A stretch of DNA of 64,000 nucleotides from Tetmemena sp. SeJ-2015 (lineage: Eukaryota; Ciliophora; Spirotrichea; Sporadotrichida; Oxytrichidae). Each line of letters begins with the position of its first letter. Within the stretch, counting starts at the first letter, position 1. The notes under the pieces were generated by a model. The model made no database searches, had not been told where the DNA came from, and worked only from the letters and a program-made list of their open reading frames with translations. This document shows positions 12,237 through 23,649 of this stretch, piece after piece. Location of the stretch: NCBI GenBank assembly GCA_027382625.1, contig JAJKFJ010022492.1:62001-126000 (forward strand), given 5' to 3'. Position numbers and translations under genes: made by a program.

Positions 12237-12459
12237 AAAATCAAAGCAAGTTTTTTAATCAATCAATCTTACGACAACTTTTAAGCACATGAAATTTAAT
12301 GTACAATAGAGCATATTATTTTTTAAGAGAAGTTTGTGAAATAAAATCAGAATCTTTTATAACAAGGGTATCTTATTTATCAATAAATATAACAATCTTT
12401 TTTTATAACTTAAGGAGATATCTTTTAAAGACACTTACTTAATAGTAAAACTAAATTGA

Positions 12460-13791
12460 ATGGAAGGAAAAGAGCCAACTGAGAATAATGAAGGTTCTTT
12501 GTATATTGCCTCAGAGAAAGATTTTCCGGAGAAACAAATCTAAAAGAACCGTGATGCAGATTCTTAAAATAATTTGAAGGAGTTGATTCAGCAAGCGTCC
12601 GCATACTTTCCTCAAAAGCAGTAATTTCAAATAACTTGTTTCTGTCTCCTTATTTTTTTAAGTTAAAGTAAAGGATATGATGGGATGAAAATCAAGACAA
12701 AAACTTAGATGACTCTAGCAAAAATTAATAGAGTCTGAGACATGGCGACACTTCCCCTAGAATCCCTCAAAACATAGGCTATAGAGTAAATCCTCAAATC
12801 CAACCAGCAGCTCCAATCTCCCCTTATCAAGCTACTTAGAATCAGTAAATGAAGGAGCATACTTCAAACTTCCCTCCTTTCGTTCAAAATTTCCAACCAA
12901 ACATTGTGGCCTTCAATTCTTTCCCTTAACACTAATTTAATCAGAGATTGTGATAAAGTATATTCTTCATTTTTAAATTTATGGTCCAGGGTGTTCATGG
13001 ATATCAAAGCAAAAAGTATTACCACCCACGTGTCTAAGATTTGATGAATCCATACTTTTTTCAACCCCAACCTGTGAATCCTATGTTTTTATAATCCTAG
13101 AGTCTTCCCTCACCCTTCTTACCTGCCCCTTAGAACTTCATTCAGTTTCAAAGAGCAGTTAAACTGCCTTCTCAAAATGTATAACAGGGAGTAAGTCCTT
13201 CACTTAGTTATTAGCAGTAGTCGACATCTCCTTTTAAGGCGAAACAGTAATTCCAGCAGCTGATCCATTGACCTATTCCCTCACCCTTGATCAAGCTATA
13301 TAATTAAAGATGAATTTAATTTCCTATCTCTAAGATAAAAGCCATTTGCAGAGGGACAAGGGAAGACTCTTCAAGATTTGAGTTTTCAAGTCAAGAATTC
13401 AGAGAGTAAAAGTCTCCAATCTTAAAATAGGGGCTAGTCAATAAATGAAGAGAGCTGTGTATAGAACGAAGATCCATTTAAGATAACCAGTGAAAAGACA
13501 AATAAGGACACTTTTCAAAATAAAAACACATCAAACATTTAAAGAATAACAGAAACTAGTCAAAATAATCAGCTTCACCTTTGGAGTAGTAGGAAATTAG
13601 CAGAAAGTGGCAAAGAAGAAGTCAAGTAGGAAGTAATAAATAACTTCGAATAGCCTCATAATGAATAAGCATCGATAAAAAAAGTTAATTAAATTGAGGA
13701 AGATCAAGTAAATGAACAAGAAACTAATATTGAAGTGATTTAATAAGAGATAACGGAAGGAATATAAAAGAATTTAGGAGAGTTAGATTGA
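12460..13791 (+). CDS. Gln/Pro/Asn-rich protein
   Basis: Seen: ATG 12460 starts MEGKEPTENNEGSLYIASE; TGA 13789-13791 follows ...QKNLGELD. The middle is Pro/Gln/Phe-rich (for example NFPPFVQNFQPNIVAFNSF), low-complexity and probably disordered. The last 160 codons are charged. An insert of about 93 nt near 12,950-13,040, pointer TTG, removes an in-frame TGA and joins FNQRL to MNPYFFQPQP. Another unresolved frame change lies at about 13,265-13,320, and one near 12,630-12,690. Family not recognised. Same strand and style as the neighbouring Gln-rich genes, about 225 bp after the previous stop. Confidence 0.55.
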
Positions 13792-13979
13792 AATGAAGAT
13801 AGTTTGATTGAGTGGACGGAGTTCCATTCTTAAACAAATATTATAAATCCTCCTCCTTCTTTACCTTATAGAAGATTTATTATAAATATGAAGATTTCCA
13901 TATTTTGAAACATTATTATAAAATATTATTCTTTCTAGAGCATATTTGAAAAAAATTATAAGCTTTCTCTCCCGAATAT

Positions 13980-16757
13980 GTTTGATTGTAATTAAAGAAT
14001 TTTAACTTTAGTAAGGTCTAATTCTTGAAAGAATAGCTACTCCTAACACAATCATCTAAGTATCGCCCGATGGAGATATTAAGGCAGTAGAAGTAGTGAA
14101 TGTCAGTTCTGGGACTTCAGAAGGAGATATCATAGTCACCAATGACTTCAGCAAAGAGTTTCTGAAGAAGAAATATTTTTCTCACATTCTTCAATTATAT
14201 TTGAAATATAAACGAGTGAAAGTCTAAAAAAAGGCTCAATAAAAATCTAAGAAAAGCTCCAACTGGAGGATAAGTTAGAATAAAGACATAGTACCAAAGT
14301 ATAACGAAGAAGTGCAAATAATTTCCTATGTTAAGTAATCGTAAGGGAAGAAACTGAACTCCTGCCAAAAGGATTGGAAAAACTACTTCTTTAGCTCTCA
14401 CAAGGAGCTAGATTATTCTAAGAAAAGGATTTTTGCAACTTCCTCTGCTTCTAAAGCTGATATTCGAGGAACTCGCTAAAATAGAGAAGCTAATCCTCAG
14501 AAGAGAAATTTAATGAAATACTTGACTTTTATTATTGAGAAAAGTATGTGGAATCGAAGATTTAAGTGTGGGTACATTTAGAAGTTATTAGGAGCCAGAG
14601 TTGCCGCCAGTTGCCAAATATTTCGAGAGTGATAATGACACTCTCTACAGTCTGAGTAACTTAGGAGAAGCAAATCTGAAGTAGAAAATATAGCCAGCTG
14701 ATTAAAATGGAGTGAAGATAGTATAATAACAACTTCAATAGAGGGACTCCTCTCAAATTCCCAAAAAGAGAGGTAGGAAAGCGAGATCGTAAGTAGAAAT
14801 TTTTTGTTCTTTTTAAATCCCCTTTTTAGGAAGAGCAACTAGAGGAAGAAGTTAAAATTTTAAGCTCAAACTTAATTGATAGACTAAGTATGTAGCCTAG
14901 GCTATGAAATTTAAAACTAAATTTCAAATTGCGAAGTTGATGAGATATAAGAAGATGCTTAGGAAATCGAAAGTAGTCAAAATAGAAATAATAAAAATTC
15001 CATTAATAATGAAAATAGTATCTTTGAAAGCTAAGTTTAGCTACTATCTCATCCGATTATGTCTCTAGGAATATATTGTTTTAATTATTTCATATTTAAC
15101 ACTTTTAAAGCTATTTACACCCTACCAATAAGTTGTAAGCTTTTTTTACTTTCAATTAATTTTAAAAAGTCAAAGAAGAAGAATGCAGAGAATCTGGCAT
15201 ATTCCGAGAGTGATCTATAAGGGAGTCAAAATTTGACAGAAAATGACCAGACTTTAGTTTTCGATCAGTTTAGAGAAAATAGTTTAAGAGATTCATTGGA
15301 AGATCAACAATCTCCAATGCAAGATTATTTAGTGTCGTATTTTTAATTTTTATAAAGAAAATTGCTCTCAAAAGACTCATATAGATGTTCGAGAGGATTA
15401 ATCCAAAGCTATGTAAGTAAATCATCAATCAATTGTACTCATCTTAAAGAAGAAAATTTACTTTAAATTGAAAAAAATAAGATCACACATAAATCTCTGA
15501 ACCCTTCTTATAGATAAAGCTCCCTAGAAGAAGAAAAAGAAAATGGGACTGAATTTTAGCAACAGGAGGAGCTGCCCATTTGCGGAAACACTCTAATAAG
15601 GATCAACAATAACAACATCTATCAAAGCAGTAATCAATTTTTACACTAAATTCTTTATTTCTATTAAATTGTATCAATGTTAGAAAGAGGCCTCCTAACT
15701 TGCAGAAGTAATGAACTAAGAGGAATATGTTGAAAGCCTGAAATAAATTTGCCTAGATAAAATGAAACTTTTGAAAGAGCTCTATGATTTATTAGAATTC
15801 TCGTAATAATATTTTTGAGATTGCTAGCGGATGAACTCGCAAGGATACCAAGACTAAAAACAAGATTTGGTGAATCGCGTGCAAATCTAAGAGTTGCTAA
15901 ATATCATAGGTGATCCTCTTGCATTATAAGATATTGATGCTTGTAATGGTGACGACTAATATGCAGACGAAAAACTTTACTATCAGCCACAAGCTTCAAA
16001 TGTGCCTTAAACTCCCTCGTTTAACCAGGAACATAAGTATTTAAACCAACCACAGAGTGAAGCTAGTATAGAAAATTCTTACAACTCTAATTATCAGGAG
16101 GACGAGGAGGGGACTCTCCTCATAAGGCCAAATTCGAATTAAGAAACTCCCATCCAGAACAAATAAGACTACAATCAAAATAGAATGCAGAATAGAGATA
16201 TTGAAGAGCAGAGAGTCTTGAATGAAGCCTAGGATAAGCAAGAAATCTATTAAATACAAGACCCTATTATGTAATTTAGTTTGCTTATTTAAATTACATC
16301 GCCCCTATTATCAAGAATCTCGGTAGTCCAAATCATTTAAGCAATCCGCCTTTCTTTCAAGATAATCAAAATCAAATTAATTAAATAGAAGACTAAGAGC
16401 AACTAGATTAGGAGGAGTAGGAGTAAGAAACAGAAGACACTTATTTATATTCCTTACTTATTTTAGTTAAGCCCAGATGATTAGTGAATTCAAAAATATG
16501 TGTGTGTGGCTCTGGAGACATATGCATCATAAGAAGGACCAAAGAGTGAAAATTAAGGATGGAAAGGCTTTCATAAAAGTCAGTGGCATGGAATTTAACA
16601 TAGTTTTTCTCCCTTTTAAATCTTAAATTAATTGCTGGATAGCATAAATGGAGTCTTAGGAATTTAAAAGGTTTCGGTGAATAACAAAGAATCGTTCGCA
16701 GAGAGATGCAATAGAGTGATAGCAAACATGGATCTACTCACTGGCAAATATTAATGA
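13980..16757 (+). CDS. AT-hook, Gln-rich nuclear protein 2
   Basis: Seen: coding is clear from about 13,990 (IATPNTIIQVSPDGDIKAVE) to TGA 16755-16757 (...NMDLLTGKYQ); the true start was not found. An AT-hook KKRGRKARS lies at about 14,762-14,790. The C-terminal region contains short globular pieces (VKIKDGKAFIKVSGMEFN, then VLGIQKVSVNNKESFAERCN). Several AT-rich inserts interrupt the frame, near 14,600, 15,060-15,170, 15,640-15,690, 16,262-16,302 and 16,600-16,660. Only the one at 16,262 has an unambiguous pointer pair. Inference: a paralogue of the AT-hook genes at 5.7, 19.4 and 24-26 kb, probably a chromatin-associated protein. Confidence 0.6.
16262..16302 (+). other. IES, pointer CCCTATTAT
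   Basis: The 9-bp repeat CCCTATTAT lies at 16262-16270 and 16303-16311. Removing 41 nt joins IYQIQDPII to KNLGSPNHLSNPP in frame. Confidence 0.9.
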
Positions 16758-16765
16758 CTATAATC

Positions 16766-19179
16766 ATGTCCTATTTTAAGTTTTAGCAAAGGAGGATTCA
16801 AGAAGCAGAAGTACTTGGATCTATGCCTTCAAATCAAATAAGCGAGTGTGGACCTTAAAAATAAGCACTTTCTCTCTCGCAAAAGCCAAGAATAAAGAGT
16901 ACAATAATAAGAGCAGACATAGACAATCAAACTCTATGATGAAAATAAGAATTTCGAAATGAAGGGAAGAAGTATCATTGATATTTCATAGAAGCCATGT
17001 ATTTATCGTTATGGATTTATTTGGTTAATCATTCAGACGAGAAGATAGGCTAAAATGAACTACTATGAGGATGGAGACACTGACCATTATGAAATTAACG
17101 AGAGAGGAAGTGCCAAGTTTAAGGCAGCTTAGAAAAAGAAATTTGACTCTAGCAGCTCTAGTAGATGCTCAGTTAGGAAGATCCTATCTACAGATCAAGA
17201 GTCTAACACAGATTCACACTTTATACAGAATATCTTAGACCCAGGCTCTTTTGAGTTTGATGTTGAAGGCTATGAAACTCAACAAAGTGTGAGAAGGGAG
17301 GCAAGTAAGCACCACCATAGATAGACTCAAATTTACACCACAACAACCAATAAATAATAGAAACAGTAAAGTGCTTTATGAAATGTTCTTTATGCAAATT
17401 ATTTTGTTGCTAAGTTGTAATCTAAAAGATAGAGAATTAATAAAATGAGTCAGAGTGATAATTTGAGTTCGGGCTTTAAAACTTCCTCCCATCAGAATAC
17501 CGCATCGGATTATCAGGATACGATCTGCAATCTTATAAAAGACAATTAATCCTCACCTCCAAGCATTTTTTTGTTAATGAACTTTTTAAAAGCAGTTTAT
17601 CACCCGAGAAGAAGAAACTTCCTTAAGATGCTTAAAAGAATATGGAGATGATGTTCTAGTTTCTGCTGCAAAACTATGAAAAACAGTAGTAGTCGCAATA
17701 ACTTACAGCCTCTTCATAGCAGCAACTTAAAATTCCTTTCAACTTAAATCCCTCTAACGAAGAAAATTAAGCGTAATTTAAGAATCATTAGATTCATGGT
17801 CACCCCCAAACTAATTTTTATTTAATGATAACCAAATATAAACATAATTGTCTCAAATGGATTCATTTCTTTATCCATAAAATATAAAAATAAATGAACC
17901 TTGGTAGTTTCTCACATTTTGTAAGATAGAAGGATCTTTGTAAATAAAATTATTTAATCTTCCATAACTTTGCATTTATAAATTTGCAGGAACATTTAGT
18001 CACTCTTGAAGATGAGTTTTTTAGTTATTTTAATTTTAGTAAACTCTACCATTATCTATGATAGATAGTTCGAAATTTTATATTTGCTTATCTTTTCTTT
18101 TAAATAAATACCTAATTTTTTTCCTTTCATAGTGAATTTATTTTTTGCTTTAAAACTAACCAATAAATAGGAGAAATTTATCCTTAAAAGCATGGAATGT
18201 TGGCAGACTAAAGACTTTTAAATCAAACTTAAAATGCAGCAGCAGATCTATAAGGTGGTAAATAGTTTAGTAAGAATTACGATCCAGGGCTCTTACAACT
18301 AATTGGAGAATTCAATACTTAACTAAAAAGGATAATAAATTAACTCTTTCTAAATCAGAAATAGTATTCCTTAATAAACTCAAAACTAATTTGAAATTCA
18401 CTCTCAAAAGCAAATCTAAATATTTTTAATTAACTTAATTTTAAGTATGTATATTTTATTTAGCAAACAGTAATTAAATTGACTAGCAGTAATAGAGCGG
18501 TTTTGCAGGCCAGGCATCAAGACCCCGCAGTCCTCTTCTCAACAGCATGTACGCAGATGAAATGTGAAAATATAACTAATTTCTTTTTTCAATTTAGAGT
18601 TAAAATATAGTCGTGTAAAGAGAATACCAGCTAAGTGTAAACTATAAATTTCATTATTTAATTTGATTAAACACAAAGATTTATAAAAGACAGAGGATTG
18701 GGCCTGGCCCTTACAACTCAAACTCTCCATACCAAAGAGCATTAAGCAATTAAATCTATCCAGGGATGAACGGCTCTTTCAATTCTGCTTCTGGCCATTA
18801 AAACTACAGAACACAACCCCTAATTACCCTCTTTCCTTTACTAAGAATATATATTGACTTAGTATTTATTTAATTTATGTATTGTAGATAATAATTTTGA
18901 ATATTCAAAATACCTTAGTGCCTATTTGTATAATTATTGAATGGGTTTCATTATTCCCTGATATTCGATGACCCTAAACTGTTAGTCTGTGAGACTGAGC
19001 AACTGTAAACCCTGATTCAAAAGGAGCGAAACCTCTTCGCAATACTTAACACGCTACTTATGAATGGGAACTCCCTCACTAAGGAGCAATTAGACTAATT
19101 AAATGCAATAGCCGAGTAAGCGTTTCTACTGAGCGGATTCACTCTAATTTACTGTGCTCTTCTCTTGTTCTAAATTTGA
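16766..19179 (+). CDS. Asn/Gln/Ser-rich protein, IES-interrupted
   Basis: Seen: ATG 16766 starts MSYFKFQQRRIQEAEVLGS only 9 bp after the preceding stop. Coding blocks follow at about 17,050-17,370 (MNYYEDGDTDHYEINERG and a Ser run), 17,440-17,550, 17,600-17,820 (Gln-rich), 18,170-18,420 (KMQQQIYKVVNSLVRITI), 18,490-18,560, 18,740-18,830 and 18,960-19,179. The last block is a helical segment (LLVCETEQLQTLIQKERN) ending at TGA 19177-19179. AT-rich segments between them are likely IESs; a repeat AGCAT at 18,544 and 18,738 may be one pointer pair but its frame is uncertain. No family recognised. Treating these blocks as one gene is inference from strand, order and composition. Confidence 0.45.
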
Positions 19180-19362
19180 TTTAATAAATGTAAGCAAGTC
19201 TACAAATATTTTTGCTTTGAGATATGATTCGAGAGTTTTTTTTAGAGTACGAATATTGCAAATATTTAACTACCGCTTCTTCCCCTTTAAACTGCTTTTA
19301 TTTATTACTATTAAAGATACAAATTACATTTTAATTAGACTTAAGATTATTTAACAAACTAG

Positions 19363-22300
19363 ATGAATTCAAGTTCGGAATTATTGCTGAAATCTTTTTG
19401 GAAAGTAGAATTAGATTAAAATAAGTATTATAAACTGAAACATCAAGCAGTTACACTTTTCGAGTTTGAACTTTCATAATCATTGAATGGAGTTATCAAT
19501 GATTATAACAAAATGCCAATTTTGCACATATCTAAAGACAAATTTCTTCAGAGCGATATGATGGTTAAATTTTATATTTATTTTCTAGGGATGAGAGTAA
19601 TTGAGGCAAATCATAATTCTAATTACATTTTAACTTATTGAAAATAGATAATTTAAAATACATTTGATATTAATTAAAACTTTTAATTTGAAATGCTACA
19701 ATATCAGACTTGAAATCTGGCTTCACAGAGAGTGATAATAGCGCATGTGAAAATCTACTACAGCCCTCTTAAAAGTTTAAGACTCCTTAAAAAGCCACAA
19801 AGTGCGATATTAAGCCGCTAACTTAAAACTTAAGTAAAGAGGAATCGATCATAATCCTAAGTCAAACCGAGTAGGCTAAAATATCACTCAACAACAAATA
19901 AAGCCAAAAAGTTGTAAAGAGTAGTGAGGTAATGAGCTTGTAAGAGAGTCAGCTGAATCTGATATCTTGAGAGGCAAGTGCCATTTCAAATGTATCTCTA
20001 ATTAATTCAAAACCTAGGTTTCTAATAACAAGGGTTGGTAAAGATTAAGTTGATGAAACTCAGAACAAGAGAGATGATGGTTGTTCTTAAAAAGGTAAGA
20101 GGGAATTAAGAAACGATTAAAATTTATCTTAAAGGAGGATAAGATCTGTCTCAAATCATGATCTTATAATAAATAATGAAAGATAGGGGAAAGATCGCAA
20201 ACCCACAGAAAGTTGGGACGAATTAAGATCGAATTAATCTAACAGTAAGGATAAAGCGAAATCTCTCAATAAGTAGAAGGGTTAACAGACAAATTGTAAG
20301 TAGGATGATCATTTTCAGAAGAAAATAGCTGCAAATCACCCTAATAGCAAGAATAAATCTTCCTAAAAGTGTTTGAATGCTAAACAGACTACTTAGAATA
20401 AGAATTTAAAGACAACAAGTAAAATTCAGAATACCAATCAAAAATAGATAACCAGAACTTCTGATCTTAAATGTCTGAACGATCCTTTAGAAGGAGATTG
20501 CGATGCACAAGCCAGTTAAAATTCCATGGATTAATTTTTTAATAATTTTAGTTTCTCTCCTCGATCACCTTTCGAAAAGTCTCAACCTGAACAGAAGAAG
20601 AATATTCAAACTTCTTAAGGGGACGCCTCTTAAGTAATTGATGGAGCTCAACTATAAGAAAATAATTTATCTAAAGTTTCTAACTCCAAGACTTTAAAAA
20701 TGCTAGAGAAAAATCAAAAAGCTAAAATAATGGATTCATAATTGAAGGAGAATAAAAATGATAAGTACGCTAAGAAAGTCTCTACTTTAAAAGCTCAGTC
20801 TTAAAATTATGAGATCAAAGCTAAGTAAAAGAAGGTAAAAGATGGGGAATTTAAACCGTATTAGCAAGATTAGCCAAAGAAAAGGGGACGCAAGGCTAAG
20901 GTAAAGAACTTTCAGGTCAAAGGAGATAACCTTAAAGATTTCGAATTGACTATACAGCAAGAGCATGCTCTCTCTCCGCAGCAACTTCTAAATAACCAAA
21001 TTTCAAACAATATGATGTAGAGCTACATTCCTTCTTAGATGATACCCTAGGGCTAGTAGATAGACTTGATAAATTATTACAACTAGTAAGCCAATTTGAA
21101 CCTATAGCAGCCTTTTATTCAGCAATAGCTGCTTTATCCTTAGATGGGTCAGTATTAATATACTCAACAGCCTATCTTGCAGCAGTCAGGTTACAACGAA
21201 GATCTAATGAAGTAGCTCTATTCATAATGCATGAATTAGAATCTTACTCAATCAAATGGAGATCCCTTGAAGGGTGTTGATATATAAGTTTAATGTAAGC
21301 AAATTACGGATGAAGAGCTAAAAACAGCCTCAAACTAGGAAGATCAAAACTAGTAAAGCTAAGGTTTTGTGAGAGTGAATTTGGCAGATGAGGGACAGAA
21401 GAGAAAAGCAAAGCCACAAAATGAGAGAAGGAGAACAAAAAGAGATGACACAAGTGATAATAAATCTGGATAGAAAAGATAAAGAACCGATAATGGCGCC
21501 TTACTTAATTCTGAAGGTCTATTATAAGAAAGCTTAGAGAGAAGTCAAATTGATAATCAGCGTACTCAATATTCTTAAGTAATCCTTCATTCTAACAACT
21601 AGGAATTTCTAAATGCCTTGGGAGCAGCAGTTCAAGAGAATTCTTCAAGTTTGAAGAATTAAACTTAATAAGATAGAAGATTGGATTAAAACTTTGCTCC
21701 TTAAGCTACTCAATAATGTCAAAGCGATTTCTATTAAGAGCCCTAGTATCATCAAAGCTACTGTCAAGAGAATGCAATCGGAGAGAATTTTGATAAAGTG
21801 AACTAAACTTAAGAAGATAAATAGGCTAATTAAACTTTCTAGATCACTAATTTGAACCAGTAAAGGTGTTTGAGTCCACAATAAACTATGCTTCCATCAA
21901 CGATGAGTACAAATTGCTAAGAAAGTTCGGGACAAAATTATGGCCATGCCAAAGGATTTCTGAATGACTAAACTTTCTTAATGCCTTTGAATGATATAGA
22001 CGATAGTCGTCGCTTATAGAAGACCAGGAGGTATTCAAGGGCCCATTCTTCTTATTGTGGAGAAAGCTCAATTCTTGATTCAAGATGCCACGATACGCAG
22101 TAAAAGACTGCTGAGGTGGGGAATAACTCATATTCTTAAACGCCACACTAGGGTCAATTAAAATATTAAGCAGAGTTTAAGCCAAAGAGAATCCTAATTC
22201 CATATTAATCCTAAAACCCTCACTCCTATCAACTAAGCAACGCATTCTTCTCTAAATACTCAGTAGCTCCAATCTAATCAACAACTTCAAAATGATTCAA

Positions 22301-22608
22301 ATAATCTTATAGGAGCTCAATCATAGTGTCAAGCTAACTAAGGCTAAAATGAATACAAATATGGAGAGTAGTACAATTAGAGGCCTTAATCTCCTACCCA
22401 CTCTTTAATCAAGAAATATCTATATAAGATATCAGTCAGCTGCTGCAGATATGCTTTAGACTAGAATGATAAAATAGTGCAAGACAACTTGCTCGACTAA
22501 GATGGGGATTTTACAGTTAAGCATAACATAATATCTGGCGATGAGGATCTCTAAGGGGATTTGCAAAAGATGTTTCAAAGCTTAAAATACCAGCATTCTG
22601 GATTTTGA
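19363..22608 (+). CDS. AT-hook, Gln-rich nuclear protein 3
   Basis: Seen: ATG 19363 starts MNSSSELLLKSFWKVELDQN, then a compact block (LKHQAVTLFEFELSQSLNG, ISKDKFLQSDM). An AT-rich insert lies at about 19,565-19,690. A very long open Gln/Asn/Lys-rich frame then runs to about 22,250, with AT-hook KKRGRKAKVK at about 20,876-20,905. The frame changes by one near 22,180-22,260 without an obvious pointer. The C-terminus is a globular-looking region (KKYLYKISVSCCRYALDQND, then GDLQKMFQSLKYQ) ending at TGA 22606-22608. Inference: paralogue of the other AT-hook genes; the C-terminal block recalls that of the gene at 23.6-26.0 kb. Probably nuclear. Confidence 0.65.
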
Positions 22609-22791
22609 TAGCAACGAGTCACTCATTCACTGTTCACTTTTAGAGTTCTCTATAGTATAGGAATAATATATTTATTTTTGCTCAAATTTCGTTTAAAAGA
22701 TTAAATTTTTTAAATCTCTAATTGAACATGAAATCATCTGAATTATACTTCCTTCTGTTACATTTTAATTCTAATCACATTAAATAATATA

Positions 22792-23580
22792 ATGAATGTA
22801 AAATTTAAATCAAAGATCGTTCCTCTCGAATCTAAGCCTCTATACCCCGACACAATCTTAGAAACTAATAATCCTTCAGACGTAAAAAATGTGATTGAGC
22901 TGCTCATTGAGAGTTAAAAATGCTAGCCAGTTGAATAACAAAGCGTTCTGAATTATGACCTGCTATTCAAGGATCCAGACTTTGGCCCTGATTTTAAATT
23001 AAATTTTAAACTGAGTCAACTTATAACCCTATCTACTTTGAAGGAGATCTAGATTAGAACTATTTATAAAACAATTATAAATTAAACTAGGTGCTAGATC
23101 TTGAATTTAGCTTGAAGAAAATCTAAAATTGTAGATAAATAGTATACTATAGTTTTAATCCAATGGCTTAGGCCTTAACAGATTTGTCCACATCCTAAGA
23201 TGGCCGGATTTACTGAATTAAATTTAGCCCAGGCATCGCAGGAAGAGATTCAATAAAAAAATGCTAATAAAAGTTAAAATATATTTAGGATAGTGTAGTA
23301 AAATCTAGGTTGTATACCTTTGGCTATTGCTTGACGATAAAGATTGTTTTTTCTTTCTTCAGGCATTCCATTAAACATCTCACAGAAAAGTAGATAAATT
23401 CCCTTCACAATGATTATTACTGAGGATTCTCAGAGCGTTAAAAATTAAATTATAAGCTTCCTCTGGGGAGCCAGTGTGAAGTGCATAATAGCGATATAGT
23501 CAAATGTATTTGGAATTGAATCCATTAATCATAACCCAATTAAGTAGTATCTTTAAGAATTAAATAGATTAGAGCGATGA
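22792..23580 (+). CDS. Uncharacterised protein, IES-interrupted
   Basis: Seen: ATG 22792 starts MNVKFKSKIVPLESKPLYPD, followed by VIELLIESQKCQPVEQQSV and LLFKDPDFGPDF. Later coding pieces are at about 23,165-23,210 (MAQALTDLSTSQDGRIY), 23,230-23,340 (SPGIAGRDSIKKCQQKLKYI) and 23,430-23,580. It ends IKQYLQELNRLER with TGA 23578-23580. AT-rich segments with in-frame TGA between these pieces are probably IESs but pointers were not settled. Composition is less Gln-rich than the neighbours. Family not recognised. It ends 69 bp from the stop of the convergent AT-hook gene. Confidence 0.5.
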
Positions 23581-23649
23581 CCGTGTACTTTATACTCACT
23601 CAGATAGATGTTAAGGAAATAAACTTTTATCATTAAATAAATAAATAAC

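Noticed and set aside
22890..23010. Extra calpain segment (LLFKDPDFGPDF resembling the F-D-x-F motif)
   Set aside because: Short and isolated; the surrounding protein shows no other calpain feature and no pointer links it to the calpain-like gene.
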